Assembly: GCF_020103725.1 (NCBI RefSeq)
Contig: NZ_JAHXBG010000003.1
Coordinates: 372,001 to 436,000, forward strand
Direction: 5' to 3'
DNA from: Hyalangium gracile
Lineage (GTDB): Bacteria; Myxococcota; Myxococcia; Myxococcales; Myxococcaceae
DNA length: 64,000 bases
Position numbers and translations under genes: made by a program. Position 1 is the stretch's first letter; the number at the start of each line of letters is the position of its first letter. The notes under the pieces were generated by a model. It saw only the letters and a program-made list of their open reading frames with translations. It had not been told where the DNA came from and did not search any database. Positions 1 through 8,462 of this stretch are shown here, one piece after another.

Positions 1-884
1 TGAATGACGAGGAGGGGCCTCGGCTACCCGAGGGACTGCCACCCGTGGTGGATGCCCACGTCCACCTGTTCCCGGATCCCGTCTTCGAGGCCATCTGGCG
101 CTGGTTCGAGCAGTACGGCTGGCCCATCCGCTACAAGCTGCACACCCCCGAGGTGGTGGCCTTCCTGCTCTCGCGCGGGGTGAGCCGGGTGGTGGCGCTC
201 GCGTACTCGCACAAGCCGGGCATGGCGCGCCTGCTCAACCAGTACATGGCCGAGGTGGTCCGCGCCGAGCCGCGCGTGGTGGGGCTGGCCACGGTGCTGC
301 CCGGAGAGGAGGGCGCGGCGGACATCCTCGCGGAGGCCTTCGCCGCGGGGCTCCAGGGCGTGAAGCTGCACTGCCACGTCCAGTGCTTCGCCCCGGACGC
401 GCCCGCGCTGCACGAGGTGTACGAGGCCTGTGCCCGGGCCGGAAAGCCCCTCGTCATGCACGCGGGCCGGGAGCCGGCGAGCCCACATTACAGGTGTGAT
501 CCGCACGCGCTGTGCTCGGCGGAGCGGGTGGAGCGGGTGCTGAAGGACCATCCCACCCTGAGGCTGTGCGTCCCGCACATGGGGGCGGATGAGTTCGACG
601 CCTACGTGCGGCTGCTGGAGCGCTACGACACCCTCTGGCTGGACACGACGATGGCCATGGCGGACTACTTCCCCATCGCCCTGCCGCGCCGGGCGCTGGA
701 CGTGCGCCCCGAGCGCATCCTCTATGGGACCGACTTCCCCCAGCTGCCCTATGCTTGGGATCGCGAGCTGAAGCAGCTGCTGGGCCTGAAGCTGGGGGAC
801 GAGGTGGAGGCGGGGCTGCTGGGGCAGAACGCACTGCGTCTTTTCGGGGGGGTTCTCCCTGAACGGAACATCCCCTGGGGGTAA
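1..884 (+). CDS. Amidohydrolase family 2 protein, 5' end at or just outside the window
   Basis: The product is a metal-dependent hydrolase of the amidohydrolase-2 (TIM-barrel) type. The opening DAHVHLF carries the first metal-binding HxH, VKLHCHVQ and VMHAGREPA supply further His residues mid-barrel, and YGTDFPQLPY near the end matches the conserved late Asp of the family. A GTG at 45 gives 279 aa. However, the frame is open to the left edge, and the first complete codons read Asn-Asp-Glu-Glu. Bases 1-2 are TG, so a start codon beginning one base before the window would give about 14 more residues ahead of the HxH strand, which is usual for this family. The substrate cannot be told from sequence. 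Confidence is good for the family and low for the start. Confidence 0.8.
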   Translation, partial: NDEEGPRLPEGLPPVVDAHVHLFPDPVFEAIWRWFEQYGWPIRYKLHTPEVVAFLLSRGVSRVVALAYSHKPGMARLLNQYMAEVVRAEPRVVGLATVLPGEEGAADILAEAFAAGLQGVKLHCHVQCFAPDAPALHEVYEACARAGKPLVMHAGREPASPHYRCDPHALCSAERVERVLKDHPTLRLCVPHMGADEFDAYVRLLERYDTLWLDTTMAMADYFPIALPRRALDVRPERILYGTDFPQLPYAWDRELKQLLGLKLGDEVEAGLLGQNALRLFGGVLPERNIPWG

Positions 885-992
885 GTGGGTGTTCAAAATT
901 GGATCCCCCACTTCCGCTATGGAGAGATCGATCCCATCTTGGTCCCCATAGAATCACCACACCCCCGCTGCTTGTCTCACTGAGGCCTCACC

Positions 993-1370
993 ATGTCCCA
1001 CATCCTGGTCGTCGATGACGACGCGAGCCACCGCACGCTCATCTGCGATGCCCTCGAGGAACTGGGTTACCGCACCGTCCAGGCGTCCAACGGCCGAGAG
1101 GCGCTGGACCTGTTGGAGGGAGACATGCCCGCCGCGGTGCTGTTGGACCTGCGGATGCCCGTCATGAGCGGGTGGGGGCTGCTCGACGCGCTGAAGAAGA
1201 TGCCCAGGGCGCGCAACCTCCCCATCATCATCATCTCCGGCTACGGCTTCGAGTGGGAGGCGGAGCTGGTCGGCGCCGCCGGCTACATCTCCAAGCCGGT
1301 GGACCTGGACAAGGTGCGGATGACGGTGCAGCAGATCGTCGGCCCGCCCGAGATGTCCCTGATGCACTGA
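993..1370 (+). CDS. Single-domain response regulator (REC)
   Basis: This 125-aa stand-alone receiver domain should be phosphorylated by a histidine kinase and act by protein-protein contact, since no output domain follows. Visible landmarks are the acidic patch D8-D10 after strand 1, the phospho-acceptor D52 in LLDLRMP, S82 as the switch Ser/Thr and K101 in ISKPVD. About 100 bases separate it from the amidohydrolase upstream. The ABC exporter genes start about 50 bases downstream on the same strand. No cognate kinase is adjacent, so its partner is unknown. CheY-like or SpdR-like roles cannot be distinguished. Confidence 0.9.
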   Translation: MSHILVVDDDASHRTLICDALEELGYRTVQASNGREALDLLEGDMPAAVLLDLRMPVMSGWGLLDALKKMPRARNLPIIIISGYGFEWEAELVGAAGYISKPVDLDKVRMTVQQIVGPPEMSLMH

Positions 1371-1420
1371 TCAGGGGGGATTGTCGGAGGGGGCTCGGTG
1401 GACCGAGACTGGGCGCTCAC

Positions 1421-2239
1421 ATGTCGCCCTCCCCCACCGACCTGGCCGTCGATGCCCGCGGGCTCGTCAAGCGCTTCGGCAGCTTCACCGCACTCAACGG
1501 GCTGGACATCCAGATCCCCCGAGGCGCCTTCTACGCCTACCTGGGCCCCAACGGCGCCGGGAAGTCCACCTCCCTCACCATCCTCACCGGCGTGTATGGC
1601 CCCGACGCGGGCACCATCCAGCTGCTGGGCATGGATGCCGTGAAGCAGCCCATGGAGGTGAAGCGGCGCATCGGCATGGTGCCCGAGGAGCTCAGCCTCT
1701 TCGAGCGGCTCACCGGCCGGCAGTACCTCACCTTCTGCGGTCGCATGTACGGCCTGTCCGGAGACGAGGCCGCCTCTCGCGCCGTGGAGCTGCTGGAGCT
1801 CACCGAGCTCACCTACAAGGCCGGAGCGCTCGTCGCCGAGTACTCCAAGGGCATGCGGCGGCGGCTGGCCATCGCCGCGGCGCTCATCCACGCGCCGGAG
1901 CTCGTCTTCCTGGATGAGCCCTTCGAGGGCATCGACGTGCTGGCCGCGGGCGTCATCCGCGAGCTGCTGCGCGAGCTGAGCCGGCGCGGCGTCACCCTGC
2001 TGCTCACCACGCACGTGCTGGAGATCGCCGAGCGCCTGGCCACCCACGCGGGCATCATCCGCGGCGGGCGCATGCTGGACCAGGGCACCGTGCCGGAGCT
2101 GCTCACCCGCTACGACACGCCCTCGCTGGAGGCCGTCTTCGAGAAGCTCATCTCCGTGCCGGCCGCGCGCAACGCCCGCCTCTCCTTCTATGGAGAGTCC
2201 CCCGCCCCGGTGGTTCCCCTGCGCCGGGAGTCCGCGTGA
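1421..2239 (+). CDS. ABC transporter ATP-binding protein (ABC-2 exporter type)
   Basis: This 272-aa nucleotide-binding subunit powers an exporter at the inner membrane. Walker A is GPNGAGKST (about 42-50). The signature is the YSKGMRRRL form common in ABC-2 exporters (about 141-149). Walker B is LVFLDEP (about 161-167), and an LTTH His-loop follows. The ATG at 1421 was chosen because the homologous region begins a few residues later; upstream in-frame sequence is Arg/Gly-rich and looks non-coding. No strong ribosome-binding site is visible. Its TGA overlaps the GTG start of the permease, so the two are translationally coupled. The cargo is unknown. Confidence 0.92.
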   Translation: MSPSPTDLAVDARGLVKRFGSFTALNGLDIQIPRGAFYAYLGPNGAGKSTSLTILTGVYGPDAGTIQLLGMDAVKQPMEVKRRIGMVPEELSLFERLTGRQYLTFCGRMYGLSGDEAASRAVELLELTELTYKAGALVAEYSKGMRRRLAIAAALIHAPELVFLDEPFEGIDVLAAGVIRELLRELSRRGVTLLLTTHVLEIAERLATHAGIIRGGRMLDQGTVPELLTRYDTPSLEAVFEKLISVPAARNARLSFYGESPAPVVPLRRESA

Positions 2240-3894
2240 GCCCGCCTCCCGTTCCCGGCTTCCTGCGCCACCTGTGGCTCTTGTGGGGGCTGCGGCTGCA
2301 GATCGGCCTCAACCGTGGCTCCGGGCGCCCCAGCAAGCTGCTGGCGGTGGCGACGTTCGTGGGCTCCAGCGCCCCGGCGCTCTTCTTCGGGCTGGCCTTC
2401 TTCGGGCTCATGCGGCTGCCGCCCGTGGCCGAGAGCAACGTGTGGCCGTACTTCATCCTCAACCTGCTGTGCTTCGTCACCACGGCGGTGTGGGTCACCT
2501 GGCCGCTCTTGTCGGCGGGCGTGGATGACCACTCCGAGCTGAGCCGGTACGCGCCCTTCCCCATCTCGCCCTTCCGGCTGCTCATCTCCTCCAGCGTGGC
2601 CAGCCTCTTCGAGCCGCGCGCCCTCGTCTTCTACGCGCCCCTCACCGGCGCCGCCCTGGGCTACGCCTCCGTCCATCACCTGCGCGCGCCGTGGATCGCC
2701 GTCATCAACTACGTCCTGTTCGCCCTGCTGTGCGCCGCCTGGAGCCGCGTGGCCCTGCACGCCGTCATCAACGTGCTGCGTGAGAAGCGCAGCGCGGAGA
2801 TCATCGGCGGCGGGCTGTTCGCCTTCCTCTTCGCCGCCTCGTTCATCCCTCCCGTCGACACCTCGTGGCTCACCGCCATGGGCGAGGCTGGCGTGGAGGC
2901 GCTGAACATGGACATCATCGTCAACGCCGCCATCGCGCTGAGCCGCGTGCCTCCGGGCTTCTTCGGAGACTCGCTGGGGCAGCTCGCCTATGGGCGCCTG
3001 CGCCTGGCGCTGCTCGAGTCCTTCGGGCTGGCGGTGTTCACCGTCATCGGCCTGGCCGTGGCCTACGTGCTGCTCATGCGCTTCCACCGCCAGGCGGGAC
3101 GCGCCGGCCCCGCGATGAAGGAGTCTGGAGATCGCGATCCGTTCGCTCGAACGTCCACCCGGTTCCGGACGATCCTCGCCCGCGAGGTGCTGGACCTGTG
3201 GCGCAACCCGCGCGCGCGGCTGCTCACCTCCGTGCCCTTCGTGCTCGCCATCCTCCTGAAGCTGCTGTCCGGGCGGGACTTGTTCGTCTACATGCTCGGG
3301 GAGTCCGCGGATGCGTGGCTGATGGGCGGGCTGTCCGTCTACGCCGCCGTCGTCATCTCCTCCACCTTCTCGCAGAACACCTTCGCCTATGACGGGCAGG
3401 GCTTCGCCATCTTCCTGGCCGCGCCCATGGAGCTGGCCGACGTGCTGCGCGCCAAGAACCTGGTGCAGGGCGTGGCCGGCCTGGGCATGGCCCTGCTGGT
3501 GGGCCTGTTCTATCGGGTCTACTTCGGCTTCGGCACGTGGGTGGACTTCCTGTGCTCCATGGCCTCCGTGGCCGCCCTGGTGCCCGTGATGCTGGCCGCC
3601 GGCAACTTCCTGTCGCTGTACTTCCCGGTGAAGTTCCACGCCAGCCTCAAGCGCCGGGACAAGCTGCCCCTCACCGCCTCCATGCTCGGCATCCTCGCCG
3701 CCAGCGTGGGCTGCATGCCCTTCGGCTGGGCCCTGCGCATGGCCGGCAAGTCAGGGCCGACGCTCCAGACGGCGGCGATGATCGCCCTGTGCGCCGCGCT
3801 CTACGCCGTGCTCTACCGGCTGCTGCTGCCCCTGGCGCTGCGCCAGCTGGATCAGCGCCGGGAGCTCATCCTTCGCGCCGTCACCCGCGAATGA
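2236..3894 (+). CDS. ABC-2 type transporter permease
   Basis: This 552-aa polytopic membrane protein is the permease partner of the ATPase just upstream, which it overlaps by four bases (GTGA). Hydrophobic segments occur throughout, for example around residues 35-60, 75-95, 165-185, 235-265, 370-390, 420-445, 450-475 and 500-540. A charged cytoplasmic stretch lies between residues 290 and 320. The pattern of two membrane halves in one chain fits large ABC-2 permeases. No substrate-binding protein is encoded nearby, which agrees with export. The transported molecule cannot be inferred. Confidence 0.85.
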   Translation: MSPPPVPGFLRHLWLLWGLRLQIGLNRGSGRPSKLLAVATFVGSSAPALFFGLAFFGLMRLPPVAESNVWPYFILNLLCFVTTAVWVTWPLLSAGVDDHSELSRYAPFPISPFRLLISSSVASLFEPRALVFYAPLTGAALGYASVHHLRAPWIAVINYVLFALLCAAWSRVALHAVINVLREKRSAEIIGGGLFAFLFAASFIPPVDTSWLTAMGEAGVEALNMDIIVNAAIALSRVPPGFFGDSLGQLAYGRLRLALLESFGLAVFTVIGLAVAYVLLMRFHRQAGRAGPAMKESGDRDPFARTSTRFRTILAREVLDLWRNPRARLLTSVPFVLAILLKLLSGRDLFVYMLGESADAWLMGGLSVYAAVVISSTFSQNTFAYDGQGFAIFLAAPMELADVLRAKNLVQGVAGLGMALLVGLFYRVYFGFGTWVDFLCSMASVAALVPVMLAAGNFLSLYFPVKFHASLKRRDKLPLTASMLGILAASVGCMPFGWALRMAGKSGPTLQTAAMIALCAALYAVLYRLLLPLALRQLDQRRELILRAVTRE

Positions 3895-3897
3895 GCA

Positions 3898-3931
3898 CTG
3901 GGGCCCAGCGCCTCTCGGCACTGAGCCCCAG
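3898..3931. terminator. Weak inverted repeat between convergent genes
   Basis: CTGGGGC at 3898-3904 pairs with GCCCCAG at 3925-3931 around a 20-base loop. It sits in the short gap between the exporter permease and the convergent NlpC/P60 gene. There is no T-run on either strand, so a role as bidirectional terminator is only suggested by position. Confidence 0.25.
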
Positions 3932-3957
3932 GGTGCTGCTCGAGGACGACGTGTGGC

Positions 3958-4650
3958 TCAGTACTTCAGGCCCGGGATCAGCGCGCCGGACGTCCAGCCG
4001 CGGCCATTGGCGTTGAAGATGTTCACGCCGTAGTTCTTGCCGCGCGCCTCGATGGTGCGCCCGTCGCCCAGGCTGATGGCCACGTGGCCCGGCCGGTAGA
4101 GCAGCGCGCCGCGCGTCTTCAGCGCCTGATCCACGGAGATCTGCGTGCCCTTCTGGCGGAAGAACGGCACCTGGTTCATCGTCCCGTCCGGAACGCTCAC
4201 GCCCGCCTGGTGCGCCGCCCACTGCACCAGCTCCGAGCAGTCGAACGTGTCCGGGTTCTTGTCGTTCAGGTTGGTCTCCGCGCCGAACACGTAGCGGTCA
4301 CCGCGCTGCGCCAGGGCCTTCTGCACGAAGTCCTCGGCCGTGCCCTTCGCCGCGGGGCCCGGGGTGGGGCCGGAGGGAGGCTTCGAGCCGCCAGCGCCCT
4401 TCAGCTTGCCCCACGTCTGCGGACCGACGATGCCGTCCACGCTGATGCCCTGGGCGCGCTGGAAGGACAGCACCGCCGCCTTCGTCTTCGGGCCGAACAC
4501 GCCGTCCACGCCGCCAGGGTTGAAGCCCTTGCTCTTCAGCAGGTTCTGGAGGTCACGCACCGCGGGGCCACGGGAGCCCTCACGCAGGGTGGGGTTGGAG
4601 GAGCGCGCGGACTGCGTCGTCACTCGAGAGGAGGAGATAGGGGCGACCAT
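3958..4650 (-). CDS. Peptidoglycan-binding NlpC/P60 family hydrolase
   Basis: This 230-aa protein has a PG_binding_1 domain (about 23-83, with VRDLQNLLKSKGF and DGVFGPKTKAAVLSFQ) joined by a Gly/Pro-rich linker to an NlpC/P60 cysteine peptidase domain. The catalytic pair is visible as Cys138 in TFDCSELVQW and His189 in PGHVAISLG. Enzymes of this type cut peptide stems of cell-wall muropeptides. The start was taken at 4650, where an AGG lies about nine bases upstream; an in-frame ATG at 4665 adds five residues. No signal peptide, lipobox or membrane segment is present with either start. The enzyme may therefore act on internalised or foreign murein, or leave the cell by a non-Sec route. It is monocistronic and convergent with the ABC exporter. 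Confidence 0.88.
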   Translation of the reverse strand: MVAPISSSRVTTQSARSSNPTLREGSRGPAVRDLQNLLKSKGFNPGGVDGVFGPKTKAAVLSFQRAQGISVDGIVGPQTWGKLKGAGGSKPPSGPTPGPAAKGTAEDFVQKALAQRGDRYVFGAETNLNDKNPDTFDCSELVQWAAHQAGVSVPDGTMNQVPFFRQKGTQISVDQALKTRGALLYRPGHVAISLGDGRTIEARGKNYGVNIFNANGRGWTSGALIPGLKY

Positions 4651-4715
4651 GGCCGATGACCTCATGTAAGAACTGACTTACACGGGTTATCGGAAGCGAT
4701 TTCTCAGAGTTGCGG

Positions 4716-4736
4716 AAAAAAGAGAGGATCAGCCTC
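4716..4736 (-). terminator. Possible intrinsic terminator of the DUF819 permease gene
   Basis: Read on the minus strand, a short GAGG/CCTC stem, extendable by a G-U pair, has the permease stop codon in its loop. It is followed by a TCTTTTTT run covering 4721-4716. The stem is short, but the T-run is exceptional for this GC-rich DNA. The position exactly at the gene end supports the call. Confidence 0.45.
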
Positions 4737-5865
4737 CCGCGAGCCAGCGCAGGCCCCAAGCCGTCAACAATCCCAGGTAGTTACCGAGCGCCAGGCCCGC
4801 GAGCCCCAGGGTCAACCCCGGTCCCACCAGGGCGCGATTCTTCAGGGCCGCTGCCACCGGGCCTATCTGCGCCGGCCCGTAGATGGTGGCGGTGGAGCAG
4901 ATGAGCGTGCTGTCCGCGTCGATGCGCAGCAGCTTCGAGAGCGCGGTGTGGATGACGATGGCCAGGCCCATGACCACCCATACGAAGATGACCAGGGTGG
5001 AGTTACCACCGACCAGCACTCGCGCATCCGCCAGCGAGCCCATGGCCACGCAGAAGATGAGCAGCAGGTACTCGCCGAGCTCGTAGGTCCCCACCAGCGA
5101 GCGCACCTTCTGGGACAAAGAGGCGACGATTCCCAGGGTGGTGATGCCGAGCAGCGCCGGACTGGCCTCCAGCTTCCCGAACGCGAGCAGCGTCCCGCCG
5201 ACCGCCACCGCCGCGATGGCCACCGCGAGCCCGAAGCCGAACCCCATGTCCCGCAGGTGGTGCCGCGTCCAGACGCCGAGCGGCTCGCCCGGGTGCTCGA
5301 AGGGCTCGTGGTGGGGCACCGCGGTGAAGGGCCTCATGAAGCGCAGGAACAGCCGCTGCGCGAAGGTGAGCAGGAAGAGGAGGTACAGGCCTCCCGCCAT
5401 CAGGTCCGCCGCGTTGAGCAGGACGAACGTCTCACTGCGCGCCTCCAGCACCTTGCCAATGGCAGCCATGTTGGCGGTGCCGCCGACGTACACGCCCACC
5501 AGCATGCCCGCGATCTTCCACCACTCGTCGAACTGCCCCCGGAAGAACCAGCCCACGGCTCCAGCGGAGAGCACCGCCGCCAGGCACGCCAGCGAGAAGG
5601 AGATGATCAGCGAGCGCGCCAGCCTCGGCCACTGGCGCACGTCCGAGGAGAAGAGCAGCAGGGGGATGGCCAGCGGCACGGCGACCTCGCTCACGCGCAG
5701 CGCGGCCTCCGCGGACAGCCTCACTCCCGGCAGGTTCGCCACGAGGATTCCGGCCAGGTAGCAGACGGTCACCGGGCCGAAGAACTTCGCCACGCGGTAG
5801 CGCTCGCCCGCCCAGATGGCCGCGGCCGGGAAGAGGATGCACCCGAGCACCTGGATGACCGTCAT
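4729..5865 (-). CDS. DUF819 family integral membrane protein
   Basis: This 378-aa protein has about ten hydrophobic helices and the family hallmark GGTANMAAIGKVL around residues 130-142. A second conserved region near the C-terminus has the pattern TATIYGPAQIGPVAAALKN. DUF819 proteins resemble two-fold inverted secondary transporters, but no substrate is established. The ATG at 5865 has GGGAG seven bases upstream; a GTG two codons earlier is too close to that site. The gene follows the PLP-dependent decarboxylase gene by about 50 bases on the same strand. A shared transcript and a linked substrate, for example an amine or amino-acid product, are plausible but inferred. Confidence 0.8.
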   Translation of the reverse strand: MTVIQVLGCILFPAAAIWAGERYRVAKFFGPVTVCYLAGILVANLPGVRLSAEAALRVSEVAVPLAIPLLLFSSDVRQWPRLARSLIISFSLACLAAVLSAGAVGWFFRGQFDEWWKIAGMLVGVYVGGTANMAAIGKVLEARSETFVLLNAADLMAGGLYLLFLLTFAQRLFLRFMRPFTAVPHHEPFEHPGEPLGVWTRHHLRDMGFGFGLAVAIAAVAVGGTLLAFGKLEASPALLGITTLGIVASLSQKVRSLVGTYELGEYLLLIFCVAMGSLADARVLVGGNSTLVIFVWVVMGLAIVIHTALSKLLRIDADSTLICSTATIYGPAQIGPVAAALKNRALVGPGLTLGLAGLALGNYLGLLTAWGLRWLAGG

Positions 5866-5916
5866 CGGCACGCTCCCACGTGAGCCATCGAGCCGCTCCT
5901 CCTCTCAGCGCGCCGC

Positions 5917-7236
5917 TCAGCCGCGGTCGAACACCCCGTCGAGGAACTCCAGGAGGAAGCCGTCCACCTGCTTCTGATCGGGGATGGCCCCGACCATGCC
6001 ATACATCGCCGCGCTGCCCTCGGGCGCCGGCTCGCCCGCCGCGAGCCTCGAGGCGCAGTCCCGCAGGTCCGCCAGCAGCACGTCCGCGATGCGCTCGTGC
6101 GCGGGGGTGATCATGCAGTGCAGCGCGGGAGGCTTCTGCTGCCGATCCAGCTTCCAGCCGCGCACCTCCATCGCGTCGGCCAGCTCGTACACGTTGATCG
6201 AGTCCGAGGAGAACGCGAAGACGCCCACCTCCGGCGCCCCCAGGACACGCAGGCCCGGAATGGCGTTGATGCCGGCGATCAGCTTGTCCGTCGTCGCGAG
6301 GATGCGCCGCGCGTGCTCCAGGTACCCGTCCTCGCCCAGGTAGTGCATCACCGCCCAGGCCGCGGCGATGGCGCCTCCGGGCCGCGTGCCCGTCATGGAC
6401 GGCGAGGCGTACAGCCCTCCGGGCCACGCCGAGTAGGTGTAGAACTGGTGCCGCCGCAGCGCGCGGTTGCGGTGCAGCACCACCGACGCGCCCTTCGCCG
6501 AGTACCCGTACTTGTGGAGGTCCGCGGACATCGACGTGACGCCCGGCACCGAGAAGTCGAACGGAGGAATGTCGCGGCCGAGCTTCTTCGCGAACGGGAG
6601 GAAGAGGCCGCCCAGGCACGCGTCCACGTGGCACAGCAGACCGCGCGACTGCGCCAGCGCTGCCAGCTCGGTGATGGGGTCCACCACGCCATGCGGGTAC
6701 GGCGGCGCGCTCCCGACGATCATCGCCGTGTTGGGAGTGATGAGCCGCTCCACGTCCCGCACATCCACCCGCAGGTCCGGCGCCGTGGCCGCGTGGCGCA
6801 GCTCGACGTCGAAGTAGTGCGCCGCCTTCTCGAAGGCCGGGTGCACCGAGGAGGGCGCGATGATCTCCGGCCGGGCGATGCCCTTCTCGCCGCGGGCCCA
6901 CTCGCGCGCCGTCTTCACCGCCATCATGATGCTCTCGGTGCCGCCCGTGGTCATCGTCCCGGCCACGTCGTCATCGCCGTGGAAGAGCCCGGCGACCATG
7001 GAGACCACCTCGGCCTCCATGCGGCGCAGCGAGGGGAAGGCCACCGGCGACAGGCCATTCTCGGCCATGTACTCGCCGTAGGCCTCCTTGAGCAGCCTCG
7101 AGTGCTCGTCATCCACGTAGTACACGAGGCTGAACGTGCGGCCTTCCTTCCAACGCGCGTCCTCGGAGCGCAGCTGGCGCAGCTCCGCGAGCACGTCATC
7201 CTTCGCGCGCTTCGACTTCGGCAACGACTTCGGCAT
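5917..7236 (-). CDS. PLP-dependent decarboxylase/lyase, sphingosine-1-phosphate-lyase-like
   Basis: This 439-aa fold-type-I PLP enzyme is of the group II decarboxylase family. TTGGTESIMMA (about 96-106) is the phosphate-cup region, HVDACLGG (about 203-210) carries the Asp that contacts the pyridine nitrogen, and SADLHKYGYSAKG carries the Schiff-base Lys242. The DACLGG and FDFSVPGVTS pattern is closer to sphingosine-1-phosphate lyase than to glutamate decarboxylase. Such a lyase would split phosphorylated long-chain bases into an aldehyde and phosphoethanolamine. The ATG at 7236 is preceded by GGAGG at a good distance, whereas the upstream in-frame sequence looks non-coding. Myxobacteria are known to contain sphingolipids, so the role is credible. 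An amino-acid decarboxylase remains possible. Confidence 0.82.
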   Translation of the reverse strand: MPKSLPKSKRAKDDVLAELRQLRSEDARWKEGRTFSLVYYVDDEHSRLLKEAYGEYMAENGLSPVAFPSLRRMEAEVVSMVAGLFHGDDDVAGTMTTGGTESIMMAVKTAREWARGEKGIARPEIIAPSSVHPAFEKAAHYFDVELRHAATAPDLRVDVRDVERLITPNTAMIVGSAPPYPHGVVDPITELAALAQSRGLLCHVDACLGGLFLPFAKKLGRDIPPFDFSVPGVTSMSADLHKYGYSAKGASVVLHRNRALRRHQFYTYSAWPGGLYASPSMTGTRPGGAIAAAWAVMHYLGEDGYLEHARRILATTDKLIAGINAIPGLRVLGAPEVGVFAFSSDSINVYELADAMEVRGWKLDRQQKPPALHCMITPAHERIADVLLADLRDCASRLAAGEPAPEGSAAMYGMVGAIPDQKQVDGFLLEFLDGVFDRG

Positions 7237-7301
7237 CCGGTCCTCCCGCGCGGCCATGCCAGCGCGAGTGCCGAATACCATCAGCGCTCCGCGGGAGGCA
7301 C

Positions 7302-7487
7302 CTACCCTCTGCCCACTTCCCACGCCTCGGGGTTTTCCCTCAGGAACCCGCTCAGGGTGTCCTCCACCTCGCGCAGGAACTCCTCCGGAGCCGACTCCGT
7401 CGTCCACACGTCTTTGACGCAGAGCGTGGGCTCCACAGCCTCCGAGAGCGACTCGACCGCGGCCAGGGACTCGATCAGGGGCGACAT
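7302..7487 (-). CDS. Small acidic hypothetical protein
   Basis: This 61-aa acidic protein has no recognised family. The ATG at 7487 overlaps the TGA of the upstream 91-aa gene by one base (TGATG), a typical coupled arrangement, and this supports both genes as real. It contains a single Cys (CVKDVW) and a helical C-terminal half (EEFLREVEDTLSGFL). It lies upstream of the PLP enzyme gene on the same strand, about 65 bases away, and may share its transcript. Confidence 0.5.
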   Translation of the reverse strand: MSPLIESLAAVESLSEAVEPTLCVKDVWTTESAPEEFLREVEDTLSGFLRENPEAWEVGRG

Positions 7488-7762
7488 CACTTCTCACACA
7501 CCGCAGCGTGGGAGCTCGTCACCCGCGCGTGGCTCCCGGTGGAGGCGGCGAGCAGGGCCCGGTGACCCTTGGCTCGAGAGGAGGCCGGCTTGCGCACCGT
7601 CCTGCCCGTGCTGGAGACCTCGACGCCTCGCGAGGAGGAGGCCCGGCGGTGTCGGCGCTTCAGCGAGCGGATGATGAGGCCGGCCAGCAAGGCGGCGCCC
7701 GCGCTGATGAGGAGCACGGGCGGCGGCGGCCTGGAGTCAGGGACGATGCGGGGGATGACCAT
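7487..7762 (-). CDS. Small single-pass membrane protein, basic tail
   Basis: This 91-aa hypothetical protein has a hydrophobic helix (VLLISAGAALLAGLII, about residues 15-31), followed at once by a strongly basic region (RSLKRRHRR). That gives an N-out, C-in single-pass topology. The ATG at 7762 was chosen because GGAGG lies seven bases upstream; a longer frame starting at 7801 has no such site. It is translationally coupled to the small acidic gene downstream. No function is recognised. Confidence 0.55.
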   Translation of the reverse strand: MVIPRIVPDSRPPPPVLLISAGAALLAGLIIRSLKRRHRRASSSRGVEVSSTGRTVRKPASSRAKGHRALLAASTGSHARVTSSHAAVCEK

Positions 7763-7917
7763 GGAGGGCCTCCGAAGCGGGGGAGCCCTGCTCCCTTGCA
7801 CCCCGAATGCCTCCGCTCATCCCCAGGAAAATCGCGGCTCTACGGCTTTTACGGCCGGCAGACTGCACTGAAATGGTGCGCCGGAATCGAGCAGGCCTCG
7901 AAATGGGGCAACCCAAT

Positions 7918-7930
7918 GGTGCACTGCACC
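7918..7930. promoter_or_regulatory. 13-bp perfect palindrome in a divergent intergenic region
   Basis: GGTGCA-C-TGCACC is centred on 7924, 25 bases before the PilZ gene ATG. It lies between that gene and the divergent 91-aa gene. Related words (ATGGTGC, ATGGGGC) recur nearby at 7873, 7903 and 7916. This could be a regulator-binding site; no regulator is identified. Confidence 0.35.
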
Positions 7931-7955
7931 CGAAGTGGGGCATACCATCGCACCC

Positions 7956-8444
7956 ATGAGCGTGAATGGATGGCTCCAGGAGTTCCGGGCACTCCACAAG
8001 CGGGCCCGGCAGAAGCAGCTCAACGACGAGGAGAAGCAGCTCTATCTCCAGGCTCGTGAGCAGTTCGCGCGCGCGCTGACGGCAGCCCAGGGCATGACGT
8101 TGAAGCCGGGCGAGATGGCGCGACAGACGTTCCGCGTCGCCCAGGCGATGCAGATCGAGCTCAGCCTCAACGCGGGCATCATGCGAGCGATGACCCTGGA
8201 TGTCTCCAAGGGCGGCTTCTCGGTGGTGCTCGGCAAGCCCCCCGGCGAGAACGAGATGGTGGGCTTCACGCTGAGGATGCCGGACGGGATGGACCCCATC
8301 ATCGGCCGAGCCAAGCTCGTCTCCTCGCGCAAGCAGATCGGCAACTACCGGCTCTCCTTCGCCTTCCATGGCATGTCTGATTACGACCAGGAGCGGCTGG
8401 AGACGGTGCTGTTCGACGCCGCCCTCTCTCGCATCCCGGGCTGA
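7956..8444 (+). CDS. PilZ domain protein
   Basis: This 162-aa protein has an N-terminal charged helical stretch (about 1-50) and a PilZ domain. It carries the two cyclic-di-GMP contact motifs: RQTFR (R56-R60, the RxxxR arm) and LDVSKGGFS (D82-G87, the D/NxSxxG motif). Both are intact, so binding of the second messenger is expected. The ATG at 7956 is used; a GTG seven codons earlier is possible. A ParA-type ATPase gene starts 18 bases after the stop. The pair may link c-di-GMP to positioning or motility, but that is inference. Confidence 0.88.
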   Translation: MSVNGWLQEFRALHKRARQKQLNDEEKQLYLQAREQFARALTAAQGMTLKPGEMARQTFRVAQAMQIELSLNAGIMRAMTLDVSKGGFSVVLGKPPGENEMVGFTLRMPDGMDPIIGRAKLVSSRKQIGNYRLSFAFHGMSDYDQERLETVLFDAALSRIPG

Positions 8445-8462
8445 GCTATAGGTCATGGCGCC

